From Candidatus Zixiibacteriota bacterium (lineage in GTDB: Bacteria; Zixibacteria; MSB-5A5; GN15; FEB-12), in assembly GCA_018816665.1 (NCBI GenBank), contig JAHIVM010000388.1:1-7694 (forward strand): a stretch of 7,694 nt of DNA, given 5' to 3'. The notes under the pieces are model-generated. The model saw only the letters and a list, made by a program, of their open reading frames with translations, made no database searches and was not told the origin of the DNA. Positions 1-6,099 of the stretch are shown here, piece after piece; position 1 is the first letter of the stretch; every line of letters begins with the position of its first letter. A program made the translations under genes and the position numbers.

Positions 1-414
1 AACATCGGCACCGACAGCAGGACCGGTGGTGCCGGCAGCTGCCGGAACGAAGGCCGAACCATTCCACTCAAAGTGATTGATGAACTTGGTCGTCCAGCCC
101 ATGTCATCCCACGCCGGAAGAGCGCCGCCCTGCACCGGACCAAAGTTGGCACCGTCGGGTGTGTATACTCTGAATCCGTTAGTGGTGTTGTACGTACCGG
201 ACGGGGAACAATACGATGTTCCGTGCAGTGTTACAATGTGAGCCTTTCCAGCCATGAGCTGAGTGGTTCCATCAGCATTGGTGATGTTGGATATGGTGAT
301 GGCGCATTCGGTCTGAGCCTGAGCGGCACCGCCGACAAGCATGAGGGCGGTTAGAACGAGGCCGCAAGTAAACAGATTTCGACAGGTAAGCCTGCCTGAG
401 CTATTCAAAATCAC
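1..414 (-). CDS. Secreted protein of unknown function, C-terminus cut off by window edge
   Basis: An open frame of 138 codons runs off the left edge. The chosen start is GTG at 414-412, because GGGGAG (423-428) lies 8 bases upstream and an in-frame TAG at 438-436 excludes anything longer; an internal TTG at 408-406 is the only close alternative. The N-terminus is a classic Sec signal peptide: R8 and R12, a hydrophobic core (LVLTALMLVGG, residues 19-29) and a likely cleavage after AQA (31-33), leaving QTECA as the mature end. The mature part is rich in T, G, N, S and aromatic residues (GFRVYTPDG, WDDMGWTTKF, HFEWNG), with few charges, as in secreted beta-rich proteins. It contains C37 and one more Cys near residue 69, which could form a disulfide. 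I recognise no family. It lies downstream of the nitroreductase gene but has its own strong promoter. Coding status is well supported; function is unknown. Confidence 0.8.
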   Translation of the reverse strand, partial: MILNSSGRLTCRNLFTCGLVLTALMLVGGAAQAQTECAITISNITNADGTTQLMAGKAHIVTLHGTSYCSPSGTYNTTNGFRVYTPDGANFGPVQGGALPAWDDMGWTTKFINHFEWNGSAFVPAAAGTTGPAVGADV

Positions 415-422
415 GTGATTAT

Positions 423-428
423 CTCCCC
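423..428 (-). promoter_or_regulatory. Ribosome binding site deciding the GTG start at 414
   Basis: GGGGAG on the minus strand lies 8 bases before GTG 414-412. This spacing selects GTG over the TTG two codons further in. Confidence 0.65.
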
Positions 429-466
429 GATTGGGCTAGTAAATCGAAGTATTCCTGTACGCTTAC

Positions 467-495
467 TATATATAGAGGTAGTACGAATCTGTCAA
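467..495 (-). promoter_or_regulatory. Sigma-70-type promoter for the secreted protein
   Basis: On the minus strand a perfect -35 TTGACA (495-490) is followed after 17 bases by TATATA (472-467); TATAGT at 470-465 is a better -10 hexamer but has a 19-base spacer. The predicted start near 460 gives a 5' leader of about 45 bases that holds the GGGGAG ribosome binding site. The promoter lies in the gap between the nitroreductase stop and the secreted-protein start, so it fits the gene order. Seen by consensus matching only. Confidence 0.65.
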
Positions 496-544
496 GGACT
501 CTCGTTGTTAAAATTGGATGAAGGCCGACACTTTCTTGGTCCGG

Positions 545-1321
545 TCAGCGCCTCAGCAAGCCGCGCTCCCGAAGATACTCCAACATATGGGGGCGCAAGG
601 TGTTAGGGGAGTTGCTGGCCATCCGGCGAGCGCTGTGTTCCGACCAGGAATAGGGACCGCTATAGTCCGGGTACCGGTCTTTTTCGACCTCCCGATGACG
701 CAAATGGCCCACATCATCGATTATTCGATCATACTCGGCCACGGCCGGGGCGATTTGGTCAATCTGGTAGGTCTCGGCAAAGGCCAGGCCCGGCAGTGGC
801 AGGCGAGGCTTAACCTTAGGTGCCGCAACGGGGTACCCCAGTGACATGCCCATTACCGGATACACCATCTCGGGCAGCTTGAGGAGATCGGACACCTTCG
901 ACGGATTGTTGCGGATGCCACCCACCATCACACCGCCCATATCCAGAGCCTGAGCCGCCTGAAGCGCCCGCCCCGCCGCAAGAGCTGCGTCGACCGTCGC
1001 GACAATGAACGCTTCCGTGTATTCGCCACAGAAATCGTAGCCGCGTTCCGCGGTGAGCAGGCTGAGGCGGTACAGGTCGGCGCAGAACACCAGGAACAAG
1101 GGACAGGCGGCCACATGCGCCTGGTTGCCCGACCACTCCGCGAGTTGTTGTTTCTTTTCCTGATCGCGTATCGAAATGATAGAGTAGGCATGCAGGTTAG
1201 ATGAAGTCGGCGAACGTTCGGCGGTCGCGAGGATCGTCTGCTCATCGTCGGGTGAGATATCGCGATTCTCAAACGCGCGTACCGACGCATGGCTGTTGAG
1301 GAAGGTCAGGACATCGTTCAC
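545..1321 (-). CDS. NfsA-type flavin-dependent nitroreductase / NAD(P)H oxidoreductase
   Basis: The protein has 258 residues, slightly longer than E. coli NfsA (240). It shows the group A nitroreductase layout: HASVRAF (11-17) and SPTSSNLHAYSII (37-49) at the FMN site; GGIRNN (134-139); the P-x-MG-x3-GYP segment (155-164); KPRLPLP (171-177), the NfsA-like stretch whose Lys and Arg contact FMN phosphate; and an NfsA-like C-terminus with SWSEHSARRM (225-234) and LEYLRERG. The family forms cytoplasmic homodimers that reduce quinones, nitroaromatics, flavins or other electrophiles with NADPH in two-electron steps; the physiological substrate cannot be read here. Translation starts at GTG 1321-1319 with AAGGAG (1336-1331) 9 bases upstream. 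A promoter candidate lies just upstream, overlapping the terminator of the protease gene. No convincing terminator was seen after the stop. Family call is firm; assignment as nfsA itself rather than a paralogue is not. Confidence 0.9.
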   Translation of the reverse strand: MNDVLTFLNSHASVRAFENRDISPDDEQTILATAERSPTSSNLHAYSIISIRDQEKKQQLAEWSGNQAHVAACPLFLVFCADLYRLSLLTAERGYDFCGEYTEAFIVATVDAALAAGRALQAAQALDMGGVMVGGIRNNPSKVSDLLKLPEMVYPVMGMSLGYPVAAPKVKPRLPLPGLAFAETYQIDQIAPAVAEYDRIIDDVGHLRHREVEKDRYPDYSGPYSWSEHSARRMASNSPNTLRPHMLEYLRERGLLRR

Positions 1322-1338
1322 GGCACTGCTCTCCTTGT

Positions 1339-1370
1339 AAAAAAAGGCCGGGCCTCAATGGCCCGGCCTT
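1339..1370 (-). terminator. Intrinsic terminator of the metalloprotease gene
   Basis: A perfect 11-bp inverted repeat (arms 1370-1360 and 1354-1344, AAGGCCGGGCC on the minus strand, 5-base loop) is followed by a run of seven T on the minus strand (1345-1339, overlapping the end of the second arm). It lies 40 bases after the protease stop codon. The second arm and T run end only 3 bases before the nitroreductase ribosome binding site. On the plus strand the hairpin is preceded by A and followed by GAATATAC, so it is a one-way minus-strand terminator. Confidence 0.88.
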
Positions 1371-1371
1371 G

Positions 1372-1399
1372 AATATACGCACCCGGTCGGGTACGTCAA
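1372..1399 (-). promoter_or_regulatory. Candidate promoter of the nitroreductase gene, overlapping a terminator
   Basis: On the minus strand TTGACG (1399-1394, 5 of 6 to consensus) and TATATT (1377-1372, 5 of 6) are separated by 16 bases. The -10 ends one base before the terminator hairpin, so transcription would start near 1366-1364, inside the first arm. The spacer holds a small dyad, ACCCG-AC-CGGGT (1392-1381), that could be an operator. This is the only place between the two genes where a promoter fits, since the terminator runs to within 3 bases of the ribosome binding site. Confidence 0.55.
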
Positions 1400-1410
1400 T
1401 CCCTCATCAA

Positions 1411-4107
1411 CTATCGGCCGGTAAAAGTGCGCTGGGCACTCTGGGCAGCCTCAATCTGGCGGGCGACTTCCTTGAAGTGAGCCCTGCTGAGATCATCGAT
1501 ACGGGTTGAGGCCGACGCCGTTTTGGCGGCGCTCAGCAGTGCATCGAGATCGTTGGCGGCCAGCGTGCGAGCATCGGCCGGGAAGGAACGGGAACTGCTC
1601 AGGTAAATCGCGATCAGGCGATTCAGATGAGACAGCTGCAGCTGACGGCGGAAGCTGTTGACATTGTTCGGGGCCACGATCTCACCCCAGATGGAGCGAC
1701 GGACCTCGGTGAAGAGGTCGTACATGGTGTATGCTTCCTCGCCGGGTTTCAGCCGCTCGACATTGTTGACCAGACGGCCCAGGACGTAGGGGCTGTACAG
1801 ATTGTTGAGGGCGCGATTCTGGACGGCAAGCACGACCTCGTGCAGGGGATAGTCCACCTGCGAACGAGAGTAGGCCGAAAAAGCGAAGTCCTCAAGATCC
1901 TCCGACTGCAGCTTATTCAGCAGGTCGGCGGGGATATCAAAAGCGTTGGCGGCGAACAGCACATCTTTGAGATAGGCGACTGCTTCGCGCTGTTTGCGAG
2001 CTGAGATAGGCTCAAACGGTACGCGGGCGTTGGGATCACCGATATGACTGCGGCGATGATCGATGCCACCGACAAACTTCGGTACCAGCCGGCCCACATT
2101 GCTATAAGAGCGCCACCCGGTCTGAAAGGCATCCCGGACTTGTTGCCAGCGATTGCCCGGTTTCTCAAAATCTTTGATGGCATCGGTCCAGAGCTCCTGG
2201 GTCAGGGCAACCTGCACCTTGCAGAACTCCAGCGGGTCGGCTCCGAGATCGTGGGTGTTGACGTACGGATCGATACCCTTCATGGTGCCGCCAAAATTGT
2301 CCTCGTCCGTGGCGTAGGCGAGGGCCGGCTCCGAACCACGCGACGCAATCTGGTTCAGTGTCTCAAGATCTTCCTCGGGAGTCGCGGCACCGGTTTCGGT
2401 GTAGCCGTACTCGATAGCCCAGTTGTCGTAGGTACCGGGGACCGAGGCATAAAATTCGCCCTGCGGCATACCCGGCGGGGCCAGGTTGGCAGCGGCGTAG
2501 TCCATGATGGAGCCGGTGGTACCGTAACGGCGTGTGAAGTCACGGTCGGACATCTGTTCGAGCGTGTAAATCGACGACGCCTTGAAGTTATGGCGAAGAC
2601 CGAGTGTGTGCCCCACCTCGTGAGCTACCAGTTCGACAATGTAGGCATGGACATACTCTTTGGTCAGGGAGTCCTTGTCGGCCAGATCGCCCACCATGGT
2701 GTTCAGGTAGGCCATCGCAAAGGCCGCATCGCGACACGATTCCTCGGCATACCGGCACTGGTGGAACATATGACCGTTTTCTTCAAGCTGCGGGCGTTCC
2801 GGGGCCTCAAAGGGATCGTCGCCCTCGGGAGTGAGACCATCGAAAGACAGCGGCCGAATCCAGTTTTCGGCGAAGTTGAACATGTAGCGGATGAAATCGG
2901 CGGAGACACGGATGTCGGCATCGTAGATCTGGCCGGTGAACGGGTTGGAGCGGTGCGGGCCGACCGCATAGCCGCCACCCGGCTGGACCATCCACTGTAC
3001 CGTGTTATAACGCACGTCGGCCGGATCCCAGGTGGCCGTATCGGGCATCTGTTTGGCGATCACGGCGTTGCGGAAACCGATCCGTTCGAAGGCCTCGTTC
3101 CAGAACTCGATTCCCTCAGCAACCGCATCGCGGTATTCCAGCGGCGTGCGTTTGTCGACCCAGTATACGATCGGTTCGACCGGCTCGGAAATGCGGGCGT
3201 CGGGATTTTTCTTTTTCAGATGCCAGCGATCGATATAGCGCACGTACGGCGAGGGCGTGTCCAGTTCACTGTAGTCCTGGTAGACGGTCTGGAAGTATCC
3301 CACACGATCGTCGGCCAGTCGGGGGACAAAGTCCGTTTCCGGCAGAGTCGAAAGGGAATAGTGATACGTATGGAAAAAGCTGTACGGGTTCTGCATGGTG
3401 GTTCCGCTCTGCGGATTGTTCGTTGAATACAGCAGGCGTACAGAAATCTCGGAGTTTTCCGGGAAGGATTTCACTTCGCCGAAGTACGAGTTTTTCTTGT
3501 CCAGGCGAAGGCCGGTGCGAGCCTGTGTCCCCAGGAAGTAACCGATATTCCCGGCATCCTGAATGAAGATGTCACCGGCGTCAACCAGGATCGCTTTGGT
3601 TGAATCATGTGGCGTGGACTTCACTTCCGTGGACGCCACCAGGAAGTCCGAGATTCCGGATGCGACCGCATCGTGAATCGCCAGGCCGGAATCGGCGCGA
3701 ATGCGCAGGTTCTTTTCAAGCAACATGATCTGCTTGCCAACCTGCTTGAAATAAAAGGGGAATGTGCGGCGCATGGAGCCGTTGTCAAAGAAATTTCCCT
3801 CGGCCTGGGTACGGCTTTCACCGCACAGGAAGATGGGGCCGAACTGCTCCGGCGTGATGGCCATGAGCATGCTGTTGTCGACCGTATCCAGGTAAAACGT
3901 GAAAAGCCCCTCGATTACCACTTTGTCCTCGATGAGGCTCTCGAACGACTTTTCCTTGCCGTTTGGTTTGTCGGTCTTCGTTTTGCCCTTGGACGATTTC
4001 TTTTCGTGACTGCGCTGCGAATGGTCGCGCACGGCCTGTGATGAGGCCGGGATCAGAAACAGGCCACAGAGCACTGCAATAAGCAGGGCGTACGTGCGGA
4101 ATCTCAT
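1411..4107 (-). CDS. Secreted zinc metalloprotease, DUF5117/DUF4953 type (metzincin-like)
   Basis: The start is set at ATG 4107-4105, because GGAAGGAG (4120-4113) lies 5 bases upstream and the protein then begins directly with a signal peptide; a longer frame to 4164 would add 19 residues ahead of it. The product has 898 residues: signal peptide 1-25 (cleavage after SSQA), a Lys/Ser-rich linker (about 29-54), an N-terminal region resembling DUF5117 (about 60-270) and a catalytic domain resembling DUF4953 (about 310-890). The active site is HEVGHTLGLRH (H496, E497, H500, third ligand H506), followed by SIMDY (533-537), which looks like a metzincin Met-turn around M535. The family is therefore expected to be zinc endopeptidases acting in the periplasm or outside the cell; substrates are unknown. 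C14 lies in the signal peptide and has no lipobox, so it is probably not a lipoprotein. No adjacent inhibitor or secretion gene is seen. It is terminated at 1339-1370 and is separated by a terminator from the upstream regulator-like gene. Confidence 0.9.
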   Translation of the reverse strand: MRFRTYALLIAVLCGLFLIPASSQAVRDHSQRSHEKKSSKGKTKTDKPNGKEKSFESLIEDKVVIEGLFTFYLDTVDNSMLMAITPEQFGPIFLCGESRTQAEGNFFDNGSMRRTFPFYFKQVGKQIMLLEKNLRIRADSGLAIHDAVASGISDFLVASTEVKSTPHDSTKAILVDAGDIFIQDAGNIGYFLGTQARTGLRLDKKNSYFGEVKSFPENSEISVRLLYSTNNPQSGTTMQNPYSFFHTYHYSLSTLPETDFVPRLADDRVGYFQTVYQDYSELDTPSPYVRYIDRWHLKKKNPDARISEPVEPIVYWVDKRTPLEYRDAVAEGIEFWNEAFERIGFRNAVIAKQMPDTATWDPADVRYNTVQWMVQPGGGYAVGPHRSNPFTGQIYDADIRVSADFIRYMFNFAENWIRPLSFDGLTPEGDDPFEAPERPQLEENGHMFHQCRYAEESCRDAAFAMAYLNTMVGDLADKDSLTKEYVHAYIVELVAHEVGHTLGLRHNFKASSIYTLEQMSDRDFTRRYGTTGSIMDYAAANLAPPGMPQGEFYASVPGTYDNWAIEYGYTETGAATPEEDLETLNQIASRGSEPALAYATDEDNFGGTMKGIDPYVNTHDLGADPLEFCKVQVALTQELWTDAIKDFEKPGNRWQQVRDAFQTGWRSYSNVGRLVPKFVGGIDHRRSHIGDPNARVPFEPISARKQREAVAYLKDVLFAANAFDIPADLLNKLQSEDLEDFAFSAYSRSQVDYPLHEVVLAVQNRALNNLYSPYVLGRLVNNVERLKPGEEAYTMYDLFTEVRRSIWGEIVAPNNVNSFRRQLQLSHLNRLIAIYLSSSRSFPADARTLAANDLDALLSAAKTASASTRIDDLSRAHFKEVARQIEAAQSAQRTFTGR

Positions 4108-4112
4108 GCCTT

Positions 4113-4120
4113 CTCCTTCC
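4113..4120 (-). promoter_or_regulatory. Strong ribosome binding site deciding the protease start
   Basis: GGAAGGAG on the minus strand, 5 bases before ATG 4107-4105. Nothing comparable precedes the longer alternative at 4164, so this site settles the start codon. No clear -35/-10 pair was found between here and the terminator at 4240. Confidence 0.8.
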
Positions 4121-4239
4121 AAATATGAAGCATACAAAGCACTTACGTTTATTTTCGTATTCAAGTTGCGCGGGAGTTACGAAAGTGAGAGGGTAGCAAG
4201 CTCCCAGTGCGAATTCTCTGTCCTATATCATCAATAGTG

Positions 4240-4270
4240 AAAAACAGCCGGGAAATCAATAGGTTCCCGG
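4240..4270 (-). terminator. Probable terminator of the zinc-finger/winged-helix gene
   Basis: On the minus strand CCGGGAA (4270-4264) and TTCCCGG (4254-4248) form a perfect 7-bp stem with a 9-base loop. They are followed by CTG and then five T (4244-4240). It begins 17 bases after the stop codon at 4288. The 3-base gap between stem and T run makes it weaker than the terminator at 1339-1370. The remaining interval 4108-4239 is AT-richer than the genes and must hold the protease promoter, but I could not pick one. Confidence 0.6.
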
Positions 4271-4287
4271 AGCAAACCGGATGCTGC

Positions 4288-4788
4288 TCAGGATTTCAGA
4301 AAATGGTCCAAATAGGCCGATCCTCGGTCAGTGAGGTCATAGTAGGTGTGATTGCGGTGTTTGATCCACTTGTTGTCCACAATTCCCTTGCGATAGCGCA
4401 CTATCAGCGGCTCAACCCGTTCCAGGAGCCCCAGATCGCGGAGTTTGCGGTGGCGGGCGAAGGTATCCTCTTTGTCCAGATTCAACATCCGGGCGACTTT
4501 GAGGGAGTAGTCTATGCCGTAGTCCCGGTGAAGCTTGAGAATAGCAAAGTCTGTGTCATCGAGGGTAGCGTAGTCATCGCCGGGGGAGAACACCTCGCCC
4601 GCAAGAATGTCTTCCCAGACCAGGGCTATCAGCCGCTCCTGGTCGGTCGTGTTCAGATTCGGGCAACCCGTCCGGTGGACTTTGATAGTATTATCATAGC
4701 TGTAGTAGCCCGTGATGGGTTGATCGGTCCCGGGAGTGCAGCAACGGGCAAGAAGGTAGGGTTCCTTGAGGCGAATCGATTCGGACAT
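4288..4788 (-). CDS. RelA/SpoT-type zinc-finger domain fused to a winged-helix DNA-binding domain
   Basis: The protein has 166 residues. Residues 10-60 resemble the conserved-cysteine zinc-finger (ZFD/RIS) domain near the C-terminus of RelA/SpoT: ARCCTPG (14-20), GYYSYDNTIKVHR (27-39), GCPNL (41-45) and a closing ALVWED strand. The candidate zinc ligands are C16, C17, H38 and C42; their spacing (21 residues from the second Cys to His, then 4 to the last Cys) matches what I recall for E. coli RelA. No ppGpp hydrolase, synthetase, TGS or ACT domain is present. Residues 77-166 look like a winged helix: DTDFAILKLHRDYG, then SLKVARMLNL, a recognition-helix-like FARHRKLRDLGLLERV and a basic wing ending in YYDLTDRGSAYL. 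I infer a transcription regulator with a metal-binding or ligand-sensing head; it could equally bind ribosomes or RNA. An in-frame TGA directly precedes the ATG, which fixes the start. It is divergent from the DUF819 gene, a likely regulatory target along with itself. Confidence 0.78.
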   Translation of the reverse strand: MSESIRLKEPYLLARCCTPGTDQPITGYYSYDNTIKVHRTGCPNLNTTDQERLIALVWEDILAGEVFSPGDDYATLDDTDFAILKLHRDYGIDYSLKVARMLNLDKEDTFARHRKLRDLGLLERVEPLIVRYRKGIVDNKWIKHRNHTYYDLTDRGSAYLDHFLKS

Positions 4789-4793
4789 ACCTC

Positions 4794-4799
4794 AATATA
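4794..4799 (-). promoter_or_regulatory. Candidate -10 element giving a leaderless transcript
   Basis: TATATT on the minus strand (4799-4794) ends 5 bases before the ATG at 4788-4786. Transcription would start at or next to the A of the ATG. The only Shine-Dalgarno-like string, GAGG, ends one base before the ATG, too close to work. No good -35 lies 16-18 bases upstream. Supported mainly by position and by the same geometry before the pcm gene. Confidence 0.42.
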
Positions 4800-4843
4800 C
4801 AACGGATTTGCCCCGAGGAGAAGAGAGGGGGCGGATTTTGAGA

Positions 4844-4872
4844 TTGTCTTCACGGCTTCAGTTTCCTACCAT
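4844..4872 (+). promoter_or_regulatory. Weak candidate promoter for the DUF819 operon
   Basis: TTGTCT (4844-4849, 4 of 6) and TACCAT (4867-4872, 4 of 6) are 17 bases apart in the divergent intergenic region. A start near 4879 would give a 29-base leader containing the TTGAGG ribosome binding site (4898-4903, 4 bases before the ATG). The match is poor, and such a promoter may depend on an activator. Confidence 0.25.
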
Positions 4873-4907
4873 GAGACTCACGGCAACCCTAACACCGTTG
4901 AGGCCCC

Positions 4908-6098
4908 ATGCACGAAACGCTTGTTACATCCCCGGCCGGTATCCTGGCTGTCCTGGCAGCGGTTTGTTCGGCCGCCTTCTATGTCGAGAAAAAGACCGGT
5001 TGGAAACTTTTCAATTTCATCCCGCCGCTGTTATTCATCTACCTGATTCCGGTGGCCCTGTCAAATACCGGGATTATTCCGTCGAGTTCCCCCGCGTACG
5101 ACTTCATGGGCGACAATATCCTGCCGATGTTCCTGGCGATTATGCTTCTCAATGTTGATCTGCTGGCCACCGTGCGGGTGATGGGCAAGGGCGTGTTTGT
5201 CATGCTTATGGGTACGGTAGGCGTGATGGTAGGGGCGCCGATTGCCTACGCTATCGTATCAGGCGGGCTTGGCCCCGAGGCCTGGAAGGGATTCGGCGCA
5301 CTGGCGGGAAGCTGGATCGGCGGCACCGGCAACATGCTGGCCGTAGGACAGATGGTCAACCTGGATGAAAGCTCGCTGGAGTATGGGTATGCGGTGATTG
5401 CGGATAACGCTGTGTATCTGATCTGGCTGCCGATCATGCTGGGGTCCAAAAACCTCGCCGGCTGGTTTCACAAATTCACGAAAGTGTCATCGAAACGACT
5501 GGAGACTCTGGAAGCCGCCGCCCGGGAATTGATTGTAGATAAGGGCAAGATGGAGATGCGGCACTTCCTGTACCTGATCTTCATCGGGTTCGCCGTTACG
5601 GCCGTGGCGAAACTGATTTCGGCCAATCTGGACCCCATCTCGACTTCCAGCGGGCAGGTTATTGTTTCGGCCTCGACATATAAGATCCTCATGGTGACGG
5701 TACTCGGCGTAGCATTGTCGTTTACCGGGGCCAGCAAGATTCCGGGGTCGCACGCCTTTTCCATGGCGCTGGTGTATTTGTTTGTGGCCCGAATGGGGGC
5801 CAAGGCGGACCTGAGCAATCTCGATGCTTCCGTGTTTTTGTTCCTGCTGGGGGCCTATATCTGGATCTTCATTCACGGCGGATTTTTGCTGCTGGCGGCG
5901 CGATTGTTCAAAGTCGATGTCCACACCGCGGCGATTGCCTCGGCGGCCAATATCGGCGGGGCGGCCTCGGCGCCTATTGTGGCGGCCTTTCACAAACCCG
6001 CCCTGGTACCGGTCTCGGTGTTGATGGCCCTGCTGGGCTATGCTATAGGCAACCCGGCGGCCTACCTGACCGCCCTCCTGTGCCGGTGGGTGGGATGA
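4908..6098 (+). CDS. DUF819 family integral membrane protein (YjcL-like)
   Basis: The protein has 396 residues, the usual size for the family, with about ten hydrophobic segments from residue 10 to 392. Diagnostic stretches are the N-terminal FIPPLLFIYLIP (37-48), NILPMFLAIMLLNVDL (70-85), the family signature GSWIGGTGNMLAV (134-146), and a second glycine-rich segment ASAANIGGAASAPIVAA (344-360). The two Gly-Gly segments in opposite halves suggest two related halves, as in many secondary transporters. A charged loop (about 186-218) separates them. The family is found in the inner membrane and is presumed to transport something, but no substrate is established to my knowledge. ATG 4908 is preceded by TTGAGG at 4-base spacing. 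The gene is the first of a two-gene unit with the lipoprotein hydrolase and is divergent from the zinc-finger/winged-helix gene, which may control it. Confidence 0.9.
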   Translation: MHETLVTSPAGILAVLAAVCSAAFYVEKKTGWKLFNFIPPLLFIYLIPVALSNTGIIPSSSPAYDFMGDNILPMFLAIMLLNVDLLATVRVMGKGVFVMLMGTVGVMVGAPIAYAIVSGGLGPEAWKGFGALAGSWIGGTGNMLAVGQMVNLDESSLEYGYAVIADNAVYLIWLPIMLGSKNLAGWFHKFTKVSSKRLETLEAAARELIVDKGKMEMRHFLYLIFIGFAVTAVAKLISANLDPISTSSGQVIVSASTYKILMVTVLGVALSFTGASKIPGSHAFSMALVYLFVARMGAKADLSNLDASVFLFLLGAYIWIFIHGGFLLLAARLFKVDVHTAAIASAANIGGAASAPIVAAFHKPALVPVSVLMALLGYAIGNPAAYLTALLCRWVG

Positions 6099-6099
6099 T

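Noticed and set aside
544..545. Search for a terminator after the nitroreductase stop (495-547)
   Set aside because: Only a loose CCGG/CGG pairing and TTTT were seen; no stem of more than 4 bp, so no terminator is annotated.
2044..3426. Long plus-strand open frame of 460 codons opposite the protease gene
   Set aside because: It lies wholly antisense to a protease with clear family motifs, has no recognisable domain or ribosome binding site, and has the composition expected from the complementary codon positions of a GC-rich gene.
4143..4161. AT-rich near-palindrome TTACG...CGTAT upstream of the protease gene
   Set aside because: Only 4-5 bp arms, no promoter hexamers in register with it, and no second copy in the window; not enough for an operator call.
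4108..4164. Longer protease start at 4164
   Set aside because: It would place 19 polar residues ahead of a complete signal peptide, has no ribosome binding site, and ignores the GGAAGGAG at 4113-4120 in front of ATG 4107.
4207..5046. Plus-strand open frame of 279 codons
   Set aside because: It runs antisense through the zinc-finger/winged-helix gene and then overlaps the start of the DUF819 gene in another frame; both of those have strong family support, and this one has none.
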